In this document: piece by piece, positions 12,101 to 26,800 of the stretch | Layout: each line of letters starts with the position of its first letter | Numbering within the stretch: position 1 is the first letter of the stretch | Assembly: GCF_018691265.1 (NCBI RefSeq) | Contig: NW_024881327.1 | Coordinates: forward strand, 21,259,936-21,323,935 | Length of the DNA stretch: 64,000 bases | Reading direction: 5' to 3' | Source: Tyto alba | Lineage: Eukaryota; Chordata; Aves; Strigiformes; Tytonidae | The notes under the pieces: generated by a model | Seen by the model: only the letters and a program-made list of their open reading frames with translations | Databases searched by the model: none | What the model was told of the DNA's origin: nothing | Position numbers and translations under genes: made by a program

Positions 12101-15100
12101 GTAGAAGACAACCTTCATTGTTCAAAAGACTTTACAGTAATTTTACAATGACTACAGGTAGTTGATACACTTTGAAGATCTATGCAGAGAAGTTGCTTTT
12201 GATTTTTCACATAAATTTAAGCAAAAGAGGAAGAACTCCAGGCACAGATTATCTGTGGATGTGTATGTAATTGTAGCATTTTTGAAAGGTCATACATGTC
12301 TCACAGAACTACATGTCTTCATCCATTAACTCCAAAAGACAGGCATGGCTAGAAACTTGCCCTCTAGTTACCCAAACATAAATAACTAGACAGAGTGAGC
12401 AAGAGCTGGAGCGCTCAAGTTGGCAAAGTTTTGTTTTGCCTAGATTTCTGCCTGGAAACAAGACAAGGCAGGCAGTTTAGCTACAGGAGAAATGCCCAAA
12501 GGAAACAAGAAAAGGGCTTAAAACAAACAGGCAAGCAAAATTACAAAAAATGGACAGCAAGTAGGAAAGAAGATCCCCAGGAGAAATGACTTTTCAATAG
12601 TGTAGATATTTAAAAATCTGCTGTGGTTTTAAACCAAAGACTTCAGAGTGTGGCACAAAGGACTGTATGACTCATAGCTGAAGATTTCACACGCTGATGC
12701 TGTGAGACATTTGTTAATGGATAATCTATTTCCTTTGGAGAGAGGGAAAGCAAATCTGAGTGGCATGCACATGTAGGTGGCTGTTGGGAAAAACATCCTT
12801 ATTTCTATTAAAATCACAAAAGTAAACTAAAATAAAGGCTCACGTTAAGTAAAGATTTTTGGTGGTAGTGGTTGTGTGAAGTGTGTATGGGAGGGGAGGG
12901 GTTCTTTGTGGGTTTTTGGTGGGGGTTTTTTGTTGTCTTTTTTTTTTTCCAATTAAAGTATGCCTGTAATATAAGACCACCTCTGCCTCAGCAATCCATT
13001 CAGAAAGCAGCTAAGGTGAAAGCTGTCAATACTGAAAAGCACACCGGTGAAGATCAGTTAAAAAACAAAAATGAGTATCAAGAGATCACACACAGCCATT
13101 AACTTGTGAGCTGCAAGATGAAAGTAGAGAAATTAAATAGTGTAAACTTGAGAAGATGCCTGCCTACAGACTTTGAAAAAATCTTTTTTTTAAATGAACA
13201 GAGGAAGAATATTTTTCCACAAAAGTCACGTATCTATTTTTGTGTGCATCACTGGAACTGAAGTCTTGTGATACGGAAAAGCTAGTCTTAGTCTTAAATG
13301 CCTTCATACTCATGTATAGTGACTCACTTAGAAGAATAGCAAATTATAGCGCCATGTCTATTTAAAAAAAGATCTCATACTATAAGATGACAAATGACAA
13401 TTAAAGGACAGTGACATATTTTCAGAATCCAGGCAGCGAACTTGTAAATCAAGGGATTAGACAAGTCCAAAATACTGAGATTTTGAGCACACACAAAAAA
13501 AATGCACATTAGTATAGTCTGTTTTAATGATTTACAATCTCCGAGAAGCCTTTGTTCTAAATGAGTACATTTATTTTAAGACACTTGTTTAGCTACTGGA
13601 TGCCATTAAATAGTCCTTATTCATTCCCTAGAAAAAAGGCACTTTTCGAGTGCTGTGCTAAAGACAAGATTGCTGAAGTACTGACGGGCTGTTTACAAGC
13701 AGCCCACAGCCTAGGAAGTGGCTTGGAAATGAAAGAATTGCGTGATTCCACCCAGAGGAAGGTGTTAGATAGGTGCCTCATACTGAAGAAGAGGCAGGCA
13801 CACTAGGAAGGGCCAAAGGTGTAGCTAAATCATGAAGTGTGACAAAGACAGTGTAACAGTCTACATAGAACAGACATAATTGCCTGTGCGTGCATTCACA
13901 TGAATAGGTTTTAGAAGCAAAATAAACAGAAATTAGTTACTGCTTAGAGAAAATATAAAATAAAACATATGAATCTTGTATTACACTGATTGCACATACA
14001 GGAAAAACATTGTTGGTTTTGCTTCCCTAAACAAAAAGGTGACTTTGGGAATCCATACAGAACTTGGAAAGCCTACTAGGGAAGCGTGGCAAAGCCCACC
14101 TCTTCTGTTGTTTCGGACTCATGCAGTCTAGGAAGGCCAACAGAGCCATCACTTAGGTACCTTGAAGGCTAATCTGTCCCACCACCAATTAGCAGATCAC
14201 TGTTGAGAAAAAAATGGCTAACAGAGGAATAATACACCTCCATGCACCCTGAACTAAACTACATTGAAATGGAACTTTTATTTATGCTGGTGCTTATGCT
14301 GATGGCTCCTGACAACATGTTTTAGAGACTCAACCAGCAAGCAATAGTACCTGTGTGATTTTTTTTCCTTCCCTAAAGAAAAGAGATATACTTTGTGTAA
14401 ATACATCACAATTACTATCTCAATGTGGACAGAATTCAGTATACACTGATGCAGACAGTACTGCTCTAAAACTGCAAGTGTAGTACAAACTCAGCAATTG
14501 TTTGCAGTATTATATATGATAATAATTTGGAGATGGAAAGAAATTCCTCTTGTGAAAATAAAGGTAAGAATTTTTCTTAAAACACAAATCTGTAAATGAA
14601 GTTTAAGAATCAAGGCCATTTTAAGTCCCCTGTTCACAGCTGCTTAATTTATAATTGAATTAAAAAGGACTGGATAAGATTAAAAAAATTGGTTTGAACT
14701 TTTCTTATATTATATTACAAAAAAGTATTTTAGAGAACTTCGCTATGTTAATGTAACCTGGATTTTTGGACATGGTCTGGTCTTTTTGCACACAGTGGCA
14801 AAGGCAGGCATATAGTAGAGCATTCCAGGGTCATTTTTGAGTTTCATGCTGCATTTTCCACTGCAAGATTCTGAGAAGTCCCAAGTACTGAGCTTCAAGT
14901 TTCAATGCTATGACAAAGGTCCACTGACCTGGTTTTCCAAACTTAAAAAAAGATGTTTTCAATTGCTATTGGAAAAAGAATGTGTAACTATAGAAACATT
15001 TTTCAGTACTACCATGATGTGCAACTTTCAGTACCCCCATTTCCATCGTGTCAGTCCAGCCCAGCTCACAGCTTCAAGGGTCAAAGCAATAGTGGCAAAC

Positions 15101-16797
15101 GGAGTCTATAGCCAATAGTTGGTGGCTCAACAGACCTGTCCCCTGCTGGCTTTTCCAGCATCCCACATGAAAGGCAAAAGGCTTATTAAGACCACTCAGC
15201 CAGTTAAGATTTCACTTACACCTTACCCTTACTGTGAGTTTAATTCCACTTAAACCAACAGACTTTGTCTTTGAAGATGTTACCTCAAGGGACATGCCTC
15301 GAATGACAACCCGGCATGACAGGATCTTGTAACAGAAAGACAAGGGATGGGCAGGAAAAAGTGGTGGACTGGGCATGGGTGAGAAAAGTTAAGTAAATAC
15401 TTATGATGCAAAACAGCTAGAGGTAGCGCATCCTACCTTAACATGAAGTAAATAGTGATCCCTCACTTTGCGATTCAGTGCAGCAGTTGTTGTCAGTACT
15501 CCCTGCTGGTTAATCTGAAAAGTGTTCTCTTCATTTCCACTCAGGATGGTGAAGAGAAAAGGAGGGCCATTGTGAGAAGAATCCTTGTCCGTCACCACTA
15601 GCTGTAGCACATTAAATCCAACAGGCTTATTTTCCTATAAATGAATAATGCAATTATATTGGTTTTGTTATAATTGATGATATAGCCTGATGTTGATTTC
15701 TTTTTTACAACAGAAAAAAAAATTATCAAATTACTGTCAAACCAGTTAATCTGTATAAGAAAAATCAGAATGACAATATTGTTTAAAGAAAAATACTACC
15801 CTCTGAGCATAATGCTGAAGACAGTAAAAGGAGAAAGGCAGTATATTTTTCAACTTTGTCTTATATTTTTAAAAGTAGCTTAGTCTTGAAACTTTAAATT
15901 TCCACTTTTGGTCTGAATTAATATTAATTACCAAGTCATAAAAGATTTCAAATTTAGCTAAAACACCTGTTAAGAATAATCCAATGCCTTTGTTGGGGAG
16001 ACTAGAAAAACACACTCCTCCATCTGACACCATGTGTCCCTAATTAGTGTCCTGACTACAGTTGTGGCTGCTACAGCCACACTCCAGTTAAAATATGAAA
16101 TCCAGGTTTTAAAATTTGCATCATAAAATCCCTTAAAGTTTGCATCATGTGGATGTGTGAGGTTTCAGAGACACTTCACACACTTCGGTCTATCATGTAT
16201 CCGATACACACACACACAACCTTATCTAACACGTGTAAGCCTTCCCCAGAATATTCATGCCATACTGAATTGACCAGATTTTATATGTATATTTATATAC
16301 GTATTTTAAATAAAAAAAAAAAAGTAGAAGCATTATTATTAAGTACAGCGATAACAAAATACTACCCTCTCACAGTTACAAAAACTCCTAATAACAGGCA
16401 TACTTCTTAAGAGTAAGTCATGTTAATTATCAGATATTGCAGCTGAAGCTTTTTCTTCCCCTTCAGCGAAACAAACAAGGACCATAATTTTAAAATATAA
16501 ATATTTACATTTGGACATCTAAAGTAATTTAATTTTCAGACTAGCTAAGCACATTTCCAACTGTGTCCAAATATGTCCATCCCCAATATATCAGGAAATG
16601 CACAGCAGCATTCTTGGATGACTCCTCCAGCTTTTTCTCCACTACAAAAAAACATGAGGTCTTCCTTTTTAATTGAGTAAGGGAAACATTACAGATATTG
16701 GTTATATAGTCAATGATTTAAAGGGATACATTAATTAACATTTACTTCAAGAAAGATTGTTACTGAGGAAAGCAAAATACCTTTGACAGTACACAAA

Positions 16798-16831
<34 letters not shown>

Positions 16832-19800
16832 AAAAAAAAAATAAGATCCAGGACTTCTTACTTGCATACTCTGTATAAGTTGGGTAGAGATGAATCATTT
16901 TGTCCTCTTTCAGAAAGCTACCTTTACAAATCACGTACTTGGTCTCAAACAGAAGTGGTATGTTAGGATGGCACAGTGCACCAGATAACATTGCCTGATC
17001 CTCACTTATCTATTGTATAAGGCCAGGCACCAGCAACAGCAAAAGGACCCAAGGGATTGAGCTCGCTTACATTACTAGTATAAAGGTCCTAATGCAATTC
17101 CTTTGTTCCCTTCCATTTATTCTCTATTGGATTCAGAAAGACAAGAAGTACAGATGCTGCTTCTGCTATCTTCGCTTTAGCAGAGAAGTTTTTGAATCAG
17201 GCAGGTACATGCCAGCCATTTGAGAATCTGGCCCCCTACTACCATCTTAACGTTCAAAATTAGTCAAAGGATTGTTATGTAGCAATATGAAATACTACTT
17301 CTGTTTTAACTGCTTCTGATCCCAGAGGTGGCCAACAGGAATTAAGTCTTGGCCTATGTGCCACAGTACATAACACTTCCTTCACAGCAATAGGTACCTA
17401 AGTATCTTTTTCTAAGCAGTAACTCTAAGATTAAAAAGAAGCAGCAAAATTATTATGTATTTTAACCTACATATATGAAGTTAAGAATGTTATAAACATA
17501 AATGCAATGTATAATATATATACACATGCACATAAACAAAGTACATGAAAAAAGAACACACTCAACTTGCAATATAAGTTTCTAAATAGACTGCACAATA
17601 CGAATTTTGTAACCCTGAACACTTATTCAGGTAAGCAGTCTCACTGACAACTAAACTAATTAAAAATACATAAAAATAAAATTGAAGCATTAGGTTTACC
17701 ATATATTGCAGAAATTTTCAAGGCATAAATTAACACTTCAATAATATTACTGATTTGACTACTTCACTATCCATATTTACCTGGATGATAACACTATAGT
17801 TTCCTTTTGAGAATACTGGAGGGTTGTCATTTACATCAGAAACATCAATATTAACTGTGGTTGTGTTAAGTCTAGGTGGGTTTCCATTATCTGAAGCTTG
17901 AACTGTCAAGGTATATCCTGAAATCTAAGAAACAGTAAAAAAAGAAATTTCAAACATTCACTAAGGAGCAAAAAGGAACTAACTCAGCTTTTCTTTTAAG
18001 GAAGAAATATTCTATAGCAAACGCCCAGTGAAGCTTGCCTTCATATATTTAATCCTTTCTCTTCCTTCCCGCCTCAAAAAAGCACCGACATAAATACATG
18101 CTTTCACTTTATTCTGGCTATATCAATTGTGGAATATGAAATGGTAATTTACAAATATAATTTAAAAATTGGTGGACATCAATTATGTATAGCTAAATTA
18201 ATCTCAACTTCTCAATAAGTGTCAAAAACTTACCCTTTCTCTGTCTAGAAGTTTAGTCACTTTTACTTCACCCCTGGTAGGGTCAATTGTAAAAGGATTT
18301 CCCTGATTGCCATCTATAATTGCGTAGTGAATGCGGTTGTTTGAAGGTCCATCAGCATCATCTGCCATAACCTAAGGGGCATTACAGTCTCATTTAAAAC
18401 AGGTTGAAATAGATTAACACCTTTGAGATATATTCATCCTGAAGATGTGCACAGCTGTTTTGGTCTAACACGTTTCATCGTCCTCAGGAGAAATGTCATC
18501 CAAATAGAACATACCAACATCACTTAATTTTCTATATTTCTTCTGAAAATTAAGTCATGTTCTCATGAGGAGAACACGAATATATTACAAAACATCATCT
18601 ACTTTCCCATAGCACCTCAAGTCCCTGGTTCTGAAACTTTTTCAAAATAAATTTTCAATTCACTCAGTGGCAAACTTATCTATTAATTTATGTCCATCTT
18701 CAAATCAATATTTATTCCTTCAAGACTGAAAGCATGACTGTCATGGCAGGGTATTTTAAAGATAAAACAACAATACATACTGTAATGACTGATTGTTCAA
18801 GCATAGCATCTTCACTGATTACTGCAGTGTAAGTGTCTTGGCTAAACACTGGAGTATTGTCATTGATATCTGTTACATTAATATTCACAGTTACAACATC
18901 ACTTAATGAAGGTGTGCCTCCATCTGTGGCTTCCACCGTCAAGTAGTATTCATGAGAACTTTCATAATCCAGGCTCTCAATGATAAAAATGGCTCCTAGG
19001 GAAGATAAAAAAAAAAAAAACAAACCCAACTCATGCACACTCTGCTATTATTGTAGCACTATATACTGCAATTTTTCATTTTGGTCTGACAAATACTAGC
19101 TTCTTCAGGGCTTGATTTGTCACTGGATTATTGTCTCTTTGGACCAATGACTACTTTTCCCAATCAATTTAATTTCTGATCATTCTTTTAGTAAGTCTGG
19201 CCACTCATTCTGATTATGTAGTTTTTGTGAAAAGAGTATTATGCTAATATCATTACAGATCTATGTCTTTCCACCCCCTCTGTCCCCAGGGTGGGGAATA
19301 TTCCACCAAGGAAACCCTTGCTCTTGTCAGCTAAATGAGTCTAACCCAAATAACAATAGCAGCAACGAAGTTCTTGTTCTACATTTTACTGCACTCCTCT
19401 AGTAGGCATGCTGGCCAAATGGGTGAACAGACAGTTGCACTGGCTTTATAGCCAGGATGATGCACACAGATTATACATAACCTATTTGGTTAAATTACTG
19501 TAGAACACAGTACGGCACTGTGCTTGGTTAGCCTGAAGTATATTCATAGTTGTAGTCTGTTACCTGTTGTTGAATCAATGCTGAATTTTCCATGTTCATT
19601 CCCACTGACTATTGAGTATGTGATTTCAGCATTGGCTTCAATGTCCCTGCTTGCAGCATAGATCTGGAGAACTTCAGTTCCAACCAAAGTGTCCTCTGAT
19701 ACACTTGCACTGTACTCCCTATGCTCAAATACAGGTGGATTATCATTTATATCCAACACAGAAACTATAAGGCTACTCATTGAAGACAGTCTTCTAGGTA

Positions 19801-22800
19801 AACCTTCATCTGTAGCCTTCAAAGTTAGAGTATACACAGCTTGTAATTCCCGATCCAAAGGCTTCTCCAAACGAATGATTCCAGAGAATTCATCAATAGA
19901 GAACTGGCCCTCTGCAGAGTTCACCAGTGAATAATGGATTTTACGGTTTGTCCCTGCATTTCAAAAACAATTGCAGAGTATAAAGCAGCCATTAAAATAC
20001 ACCAACATAATAACAGATCTGATAGCTACAGAAATAAAACGTGCATGTTAAATATCATCATTCATCTTAAAGTAAATTTCAGCAAGAGTTAAAGGCTGCT
20101 TTGAAGGGCAGGATGATTTCCAAAAAGATGTAAACAAAATTAAGCTAGCACTTCATTGCGCTGATTTTCTGCCACACAAAAAAGCATGAAGCATGGTTCT
20201 GCTTCAGTCACAGTACTAGCTAATACGAAACGATTAGTAATATAAATCTAATTATAACATTAGTACAACAGCATCTGCTCAGCAGGCTTATAAATAACAC
20301 AGGAGGGTATGGGAGAGTTAGGCTGCATCAAATAACTAGACTAGATACCAGTAAGTTTATTTAAGAACCATGTCCCAAAATTAACAGGAACATAATTTCT
20401 GGCAACCTTTCTATATAAATCAAACAAATAAAAAACCCATAGGTTTTTGGGCCAAGTATTTTGCTCTTCTTGAGCCTCAAAGTCTAGCGAAGTGTCAAAA
20501 TATCTGTCTGTTACCTTCTGATTCATCAACCTCGCTTTATCATAGCACAAAGCAGGTTGGTTGTTTCATAAGGCTGAGGTAAGTATTAAATTAATACTAT
20601 TTAATTAATAAATTGATGATATACAGAAATCATTCATCTTTAAAAAGACCTTATGCTGCTGTATTCTTTGCAACAAAGACTAAGAACAAACTCTAATGTC
20701 ATTTTCAGTCCACGTTCACTTAAATGCTTTTAACTAAACAGAGAAGACAGAGAGACATCAAAAATCTTAACAGGGTACCTACACAGAAAGCTACAATCAA
20801 CCAGGGTTCTCTTTACGGTACAATCACCGATGGCTAGCCTGAGAAGCAAAAATCTATGAATGCACATTTACATTAACAGATATGGCTTGATATTCCTTTT
20901 ACTTACACCAGGAATAAAAGGATGGACCTAATTTGTCATAACATTAATAGCTTATCACACTAAAAATATCCCACATTTTGTCTCTTTCCCACCTCTTCTT
21001 TTTCACAGACACACAAAAGGGATGTCTTCCAAGACACTCACACATGGAAGTCAGGTGCTACACAATATAGTAGACCTAAATATACCTTTTGGGAGTCTGA
21101 TCCTGAGTGGTATTGAACATATGTCAGTTCTACTGAAAGACTTAACACCTCTCAGGATAAGACTAAATAAACATTTACTGTAACTCTGAGACCGTGACAA
21201 AAATATTGGTCAAAGAATGCATACCTGCATCTGCATCTGTTGCCTGCACTCTTGTCAAAAGGGTTTTAGGCTCTGTGTTTTCAAATACCGTAATGGAGTA
21301 AGGATCAGCTGTAAACTCTGGGGCATTATCATTCACATCTTCCAGAGTCAGAATAATATTAGCTTGGCAGAATCTTCCTCCTCCATCTGTGGCTTTCACT
21401 AGAAGATAATAAACTGCTTGCTGCTCACGATCAAGTGGCATTAATGTTTTCAATTCACCTATAAACAGAATAACATACATAAGTTGCTGCAAGTTACAAG
21501 ACTTAAGTATCCCTAACATGCTTTCATCTAAAATCTCTGTACTCAGAAAAACTAAAAACAGTTTTCTTTTTGACAGTAATTTCATCAGTAGCTAAGTCAT
21601 CAGCTGTACTGCACTAATGTGCTCTACTTTGTGCAAAGCGTGTCAGTGGCCTGCCTTTTCAGCTTTAAAAGATTAAATACTAAAATCCTCTGCCTTTTTT
21701 TCAAATGCCTCTGAAACAGAAATTAGCTAAAGTAAAACTACCTGACAGTGCAGAGAGAGAATGTGCATACATGCACAAATCTATGTGGTATTGTGTAAAG
21801 AAAATTAAAGTATTAGAATTCTGGCTTTAACAAAATGCAAGGTAAAATCCACATATTGGGTTTCCTGGGCTATTTAGTTGTGTTCCTTCCACAGCTATTG
21901 AGCTGACTCCTCTAACATTCAATGAATAAGCAGAGCTATTCACACTATCAAATATGACTTGCTGCTACAGACAGATCTCCAGAACTCTAACACATACTTT
22001 CTTTTCAACGTTACAGAAAACATGACAGGCAGAATGTGTAGCCATTGTCTCCTTTTAACCAATTGAAAAAGTTATTCTGAAATACTGTTTATTAATATTC
22101 TAGCCCCACAAATTCTGAATTTATGTAACAACATGCTAGCACAGCACACAGCTGACATTCAAAGTAATAAATAAAAAACCCAAACTCATTAAGATCTTTC
22201 TTACTTATTTTGCCACTGAAGTATTCTAAATCTTCTTCTCCACATTTCCACTATATCTTTGTATTTATTTTATTTAAATTTTCCTATATTGTTTACTACT
22301 CCCTTCCTACTGCTTGTCTGCTGCAGCCTGCAGAGCACACAGGTTTTTGTCATTAAAAAAATGACAAAAAGAAGACACAAATGCCATGAAAACCGAAGTC
22401 AGGCCAGTTAAAAGTTAATCTCATTTATCTAATGCTTCCAATAAAACTGGAGGCACTTTTGATGTTTACTATGGAAAGGAAATTTGATGCTCCATCTAAC
22501 CTCATCCCATTTAATATGCCAAACCAAATGATGGCAAAGAGAATCTGTATGAAGATATTTTCAGCTGTAAACTATTATTGCTATTACTACAATGAATATA
22601 ATAAGTATAAAAATTATAGCATACTTTTACTCCAGTCACTTCAGCATAGAAGTTTCTGGCTTCAGGGCAATTACCCTACTTACTCTTTACTTCCTCATAT
22701 ATTAAAATATTTGCCTTTTCCCTGACTTCTATTCAATATATTAGTATTTGTGTGGTAGAAAGTCACATTTGAAACAGTTATATAATAAACTAACCCTTAA

Positions 22801-23863
22801 TGGAAAGCTTAAAATACTAACATTTATGTATGTCAGTGTAACAGTAAAATATTTTATAAAATGAGGTGACGACTGGAATTTTGTATAGTGTATAAAGTAT
22901 TATTACCTGTGTCTGGAGTGAGTCTGAATTTTTCTGCTCCTGTGCCATGGAGTGTATAAGTAATTTCTGCATTGGAACGAATATCTGCATCCGTAGCAGA
23001 TACCTGCATTATCAGTTTGCCAGGAAGGGCATCCTCAGGAACAGAATCAATGTATAAATCCTGCAAGATTTTAAAGTTACATTGAAAAATATGAAGTAAG
23101 TAGAGCTTGGAAAGGGGAGTGGAAGAAGGAATGATAGATAATATGCTGTTGGTAACATACGAAGTGAACCAGAGGATGAAATAAATGAAAATAACTCATA
23201 ATTTTCTAATTAATATCTCACATTTATTAGATTATTCAAAGATGTAATTAATACTGTAACCATAAGGACTGTTGTGTATCACTGCATAGCTAAGAACTTC
23301 AAACACTTGTAACTGATTAACTGATAGTTAAACGCATTTGCAAAATAGGAGTTATTAATTTTTTTGGTAATTTATTTTTTTCCTATTTTGGTAAATCATC
23401 TTTTCTAGGTTTGACTCAATCTAGAAGAAATTGATACCTGCCTTTTTTTGCAAGGGCATAAAATAAAAGCTTTCAGTTTAAATAAAAACAAACAAAAAAC
23501 CCCACCCAGAATTTAAAGGCACTAAGTACTCTTACAGCTCATCCGCAACAGGGAAGTGCATTAATTTAGAAGGTCTGAAACTTATAACACCATTAACAAA
23601 GGAAAAAGCTAAACCCACTGACCTACCAGTCTGTATACAACTGCAATCATTTATATAGAAGTAACCAATGTAAACAGCGACTAAGAAAAATAATCAAATG
23701 CTCACTGTATACTTGACCCTTCCCGGAACAAGAAAAGATTTCTACCTGGTAACATCAAATCTATATTCAACGAGATGGCTATGAGAAGTCCAAATGTGCT
23801 AAAGTCAAAACAAAAAAAAGCTGACTATGAAAAGTCAGGGCTTTTTTGTAAGGCAATTATGTG

Positions 23864-23894
<31 letters not shown>

Positions 23895-26800
23895 GTTTGT
23901 TTGTTTGTTTGGTTTTCATTCTTTATTTTTTATGCCCATTTTTGCAGACAATCAAATCTGGTAAGGTAGATACCTTTGTAACAAGAAAACATTTATGAAT
24001 TACAGATTCTTGGTGCTGTTGAATGCAACTGCAGGATAATACTCCAGTCTTTTCAAGTCTTCTATCCCAGAAAACGAACAAGTACATCAACTAAGTGAGG
24101 GTATACAGCCTTCTTTGAGACTTTGCTTCTTTCAGAAAATAGAGCATATAAACGATCATGGTTGCAGATCAAAAAAATTCCTTTTGGAAAAGCGTGCATT
24201 AACACAGGAGAAATGTACTACAGTTCTCATTACATTCTTTCAAATACCCATATCAAGTGTTAAAATTTCATCAATGAATTGCCTTGGGATTTTTAAGAAA
24301 CCAGTCCATGAAATAACTTTTCTTTGACAGGATTCTATCTTAGTAGTCCAAATTTCTGTTACCTACATAACAGGAATACTTATTTGTCAGTCTCCTGAGA
24401 AGCAATTTCAGAGAAAATTTAGGTTTTATGTATGGAAGCAGCTGGACATGGAAGATACAAGATTATGCCTACCTTTTCACAAACAGGGCTATTATCATTA
24501 GCATCAAGGACTTTAACCTCCACCACAGCTTTAGTTGCAAAGGTCCCATCAGTAGCTGTAATATTTAGAAGGTAATTATCCTTTTCTTCCCTATCCAGAG
24601 GCTTTTTGACATAGACCTTCCATTCATTCTGTATATTTTCAATAGCAAACTGTCCCAAGGGATCACCTCCTGAAAAATTAAAATAATTATTTAATTAAAG
24701 ACAGAAGAGAGATTGCTACTGTTGCTCTATCAATGTTAAGTTATAGCTAAACAGAAAAAAAATATAAATGCAAATAAGGAAGCACTCTTTGTGGCTTTAT
24801 AGGGAAATAGCTTATTTTACCAGGTAGAAATAGTCAGTAGATGCTCATACAACAAGTTTAATTGCAGCCAACAGAATCTATAAACATCTGTGTAGAAATT
24901 AATGTAAAGTTATAGCTAAAGTAATATCAAGACATGTGCTAAACAACAATAAGATACTCCATTGGAAATTAATAGTCTATTATTTTGTGAAATTTCTTTC
25001 GTTCATTCTTTAACTTCATCACTAATTTAAGTGTAAGTGTATTTTTAAAATAAAATTTGATATATAAGTAAACAACAAATGTAGGAAAGCATTTTAAGCA
25101 AGGCACACATGAAATGAAAGCCAAAAACCTGCTTTCTAAAATTCATTTTTTTTCCCCCTGAAGTTTTTAGTATTCATATCAAGACACACATTCTTTCTTT
25201 GCAGCTCTATAGTTTCCAATACTTTTCAATACTTTGAAAGATTAAGTTACATCTCACATCATTCCAGGACCACTCAATTTATTATTCTGAAATTATTCAA
25301 AAAGATTTACCTGTAATGTAATAAAAGACTTGTCTATTGGCTTCTTCTGTATCAGCATCAGTTGTACTCAAGATGGCAATTACCCCACCAGGAGGGTCAT
25401 CCTCACTGACTGTTCCTTTATATATCTCTGCAGTAAAGCGTGGAGGATTGTCATTCACATCTGTAACAGTAACTTCAACCACAGCCATAGAAGACAATTG
25501 AATTTTTTCACCCCGATCAGATGCAACCACTGTGATTTTGTATTTGTCTCGTTTCTCATGGTCGAGTTCTTTGAGAGTGGTAATCCAGCCAGTTTCCATG
25601 TTTATGGCAAAAGACTCTATAATGTCCAGTTCTTGAGAAGGATCCAAGCTGTAAGTAACCTGCCCATTGAGTCCTGAATCTAAGTCAGTTCCTTTAACCT
25701 TGATGACTCTTGTTCCAGCTGGCATGTTTTCTACGATGAATGCTTCATATGGATTGGACTCCAGAACTGGTTTGTTATCATTTGCATCTTTTACCTGAAT
25801 GCTTACCTCTACTGAAGAAACAACATTATAATCTTCATTTGCATACTGCGCTTGAACTGAGAACTGGTACCATTTAGTTGTTTCATGATCAAGATTCTTC
25901 TCAAGTTTCAACACTCCAGTCTGTCGGTCAATCACAAAAAAATCATCTCTATTGCTTTCAGTAGTGTTCCCTTTAATCAGACTGTATACTAAAGTCTGAT
26001 TATGCTCTGCTTTGATAACATCTATCTCAGTTCCAATTGGAATGTCCTCAGAAACCGTATAAGAATAAAATGGCTCTGAAAATTTTGGAAGAGGCACTTC
26101 TGGTGGGAGTATTCTAGCATAGACAGGAACAACTGACTCTTTTTGGGGGGATCCACCATCGACTGCTCTAACAAAGAATGTCAGAAACTCATTTTCTAAA
26201 CCAATTAAACTTTCTTTTGTAGTAATTATACCAGACAATGAATCAATTTCTAGATTCTCTTTAACATTTTCAGACTCTGCTTCAATAGCGTATGTGATGT
26301 CTGCATTTGTACCTTCATCAGCATCAGATGCCCAGACTTTAATGACAGAAGTGCCCCGTGGAACATCAGATCCAATATTTACTTCATACTCTGTTGCTCG
26401 GAATTGAGGAATGTTATCATTGTCATCTGTAAGTATTACATTAACAGTACAGAAAGCAACTTTTCCTCCTGAATCTTTGGCCATTAAACTAATGGCAATT
26501 ACTTTTTCTGCTTGTGTTTCACGGTCAAGCTTTTCAGAGGTAAATATCTGCCCTCTCTCATTTGTATAAAATCTGTCTTTGGCAAAGTCATTCACAATGT
26601 GGTAAGTGATGTGGCCATATGTACCAGAATCTTCATCTGTTGCTTTAACCTCGGTCACCAAGGTATGCAATGGAGCATTTTCAGCTAGTTCAACCTCATA
26701 TTCATTCTGGCTGAAAACAGGACTGTGCATATTGGCACTGGTTACCATTATATGGACTTGGGCTGAGCTTCTGAAGACCCCATCAGAAACAGACACATTA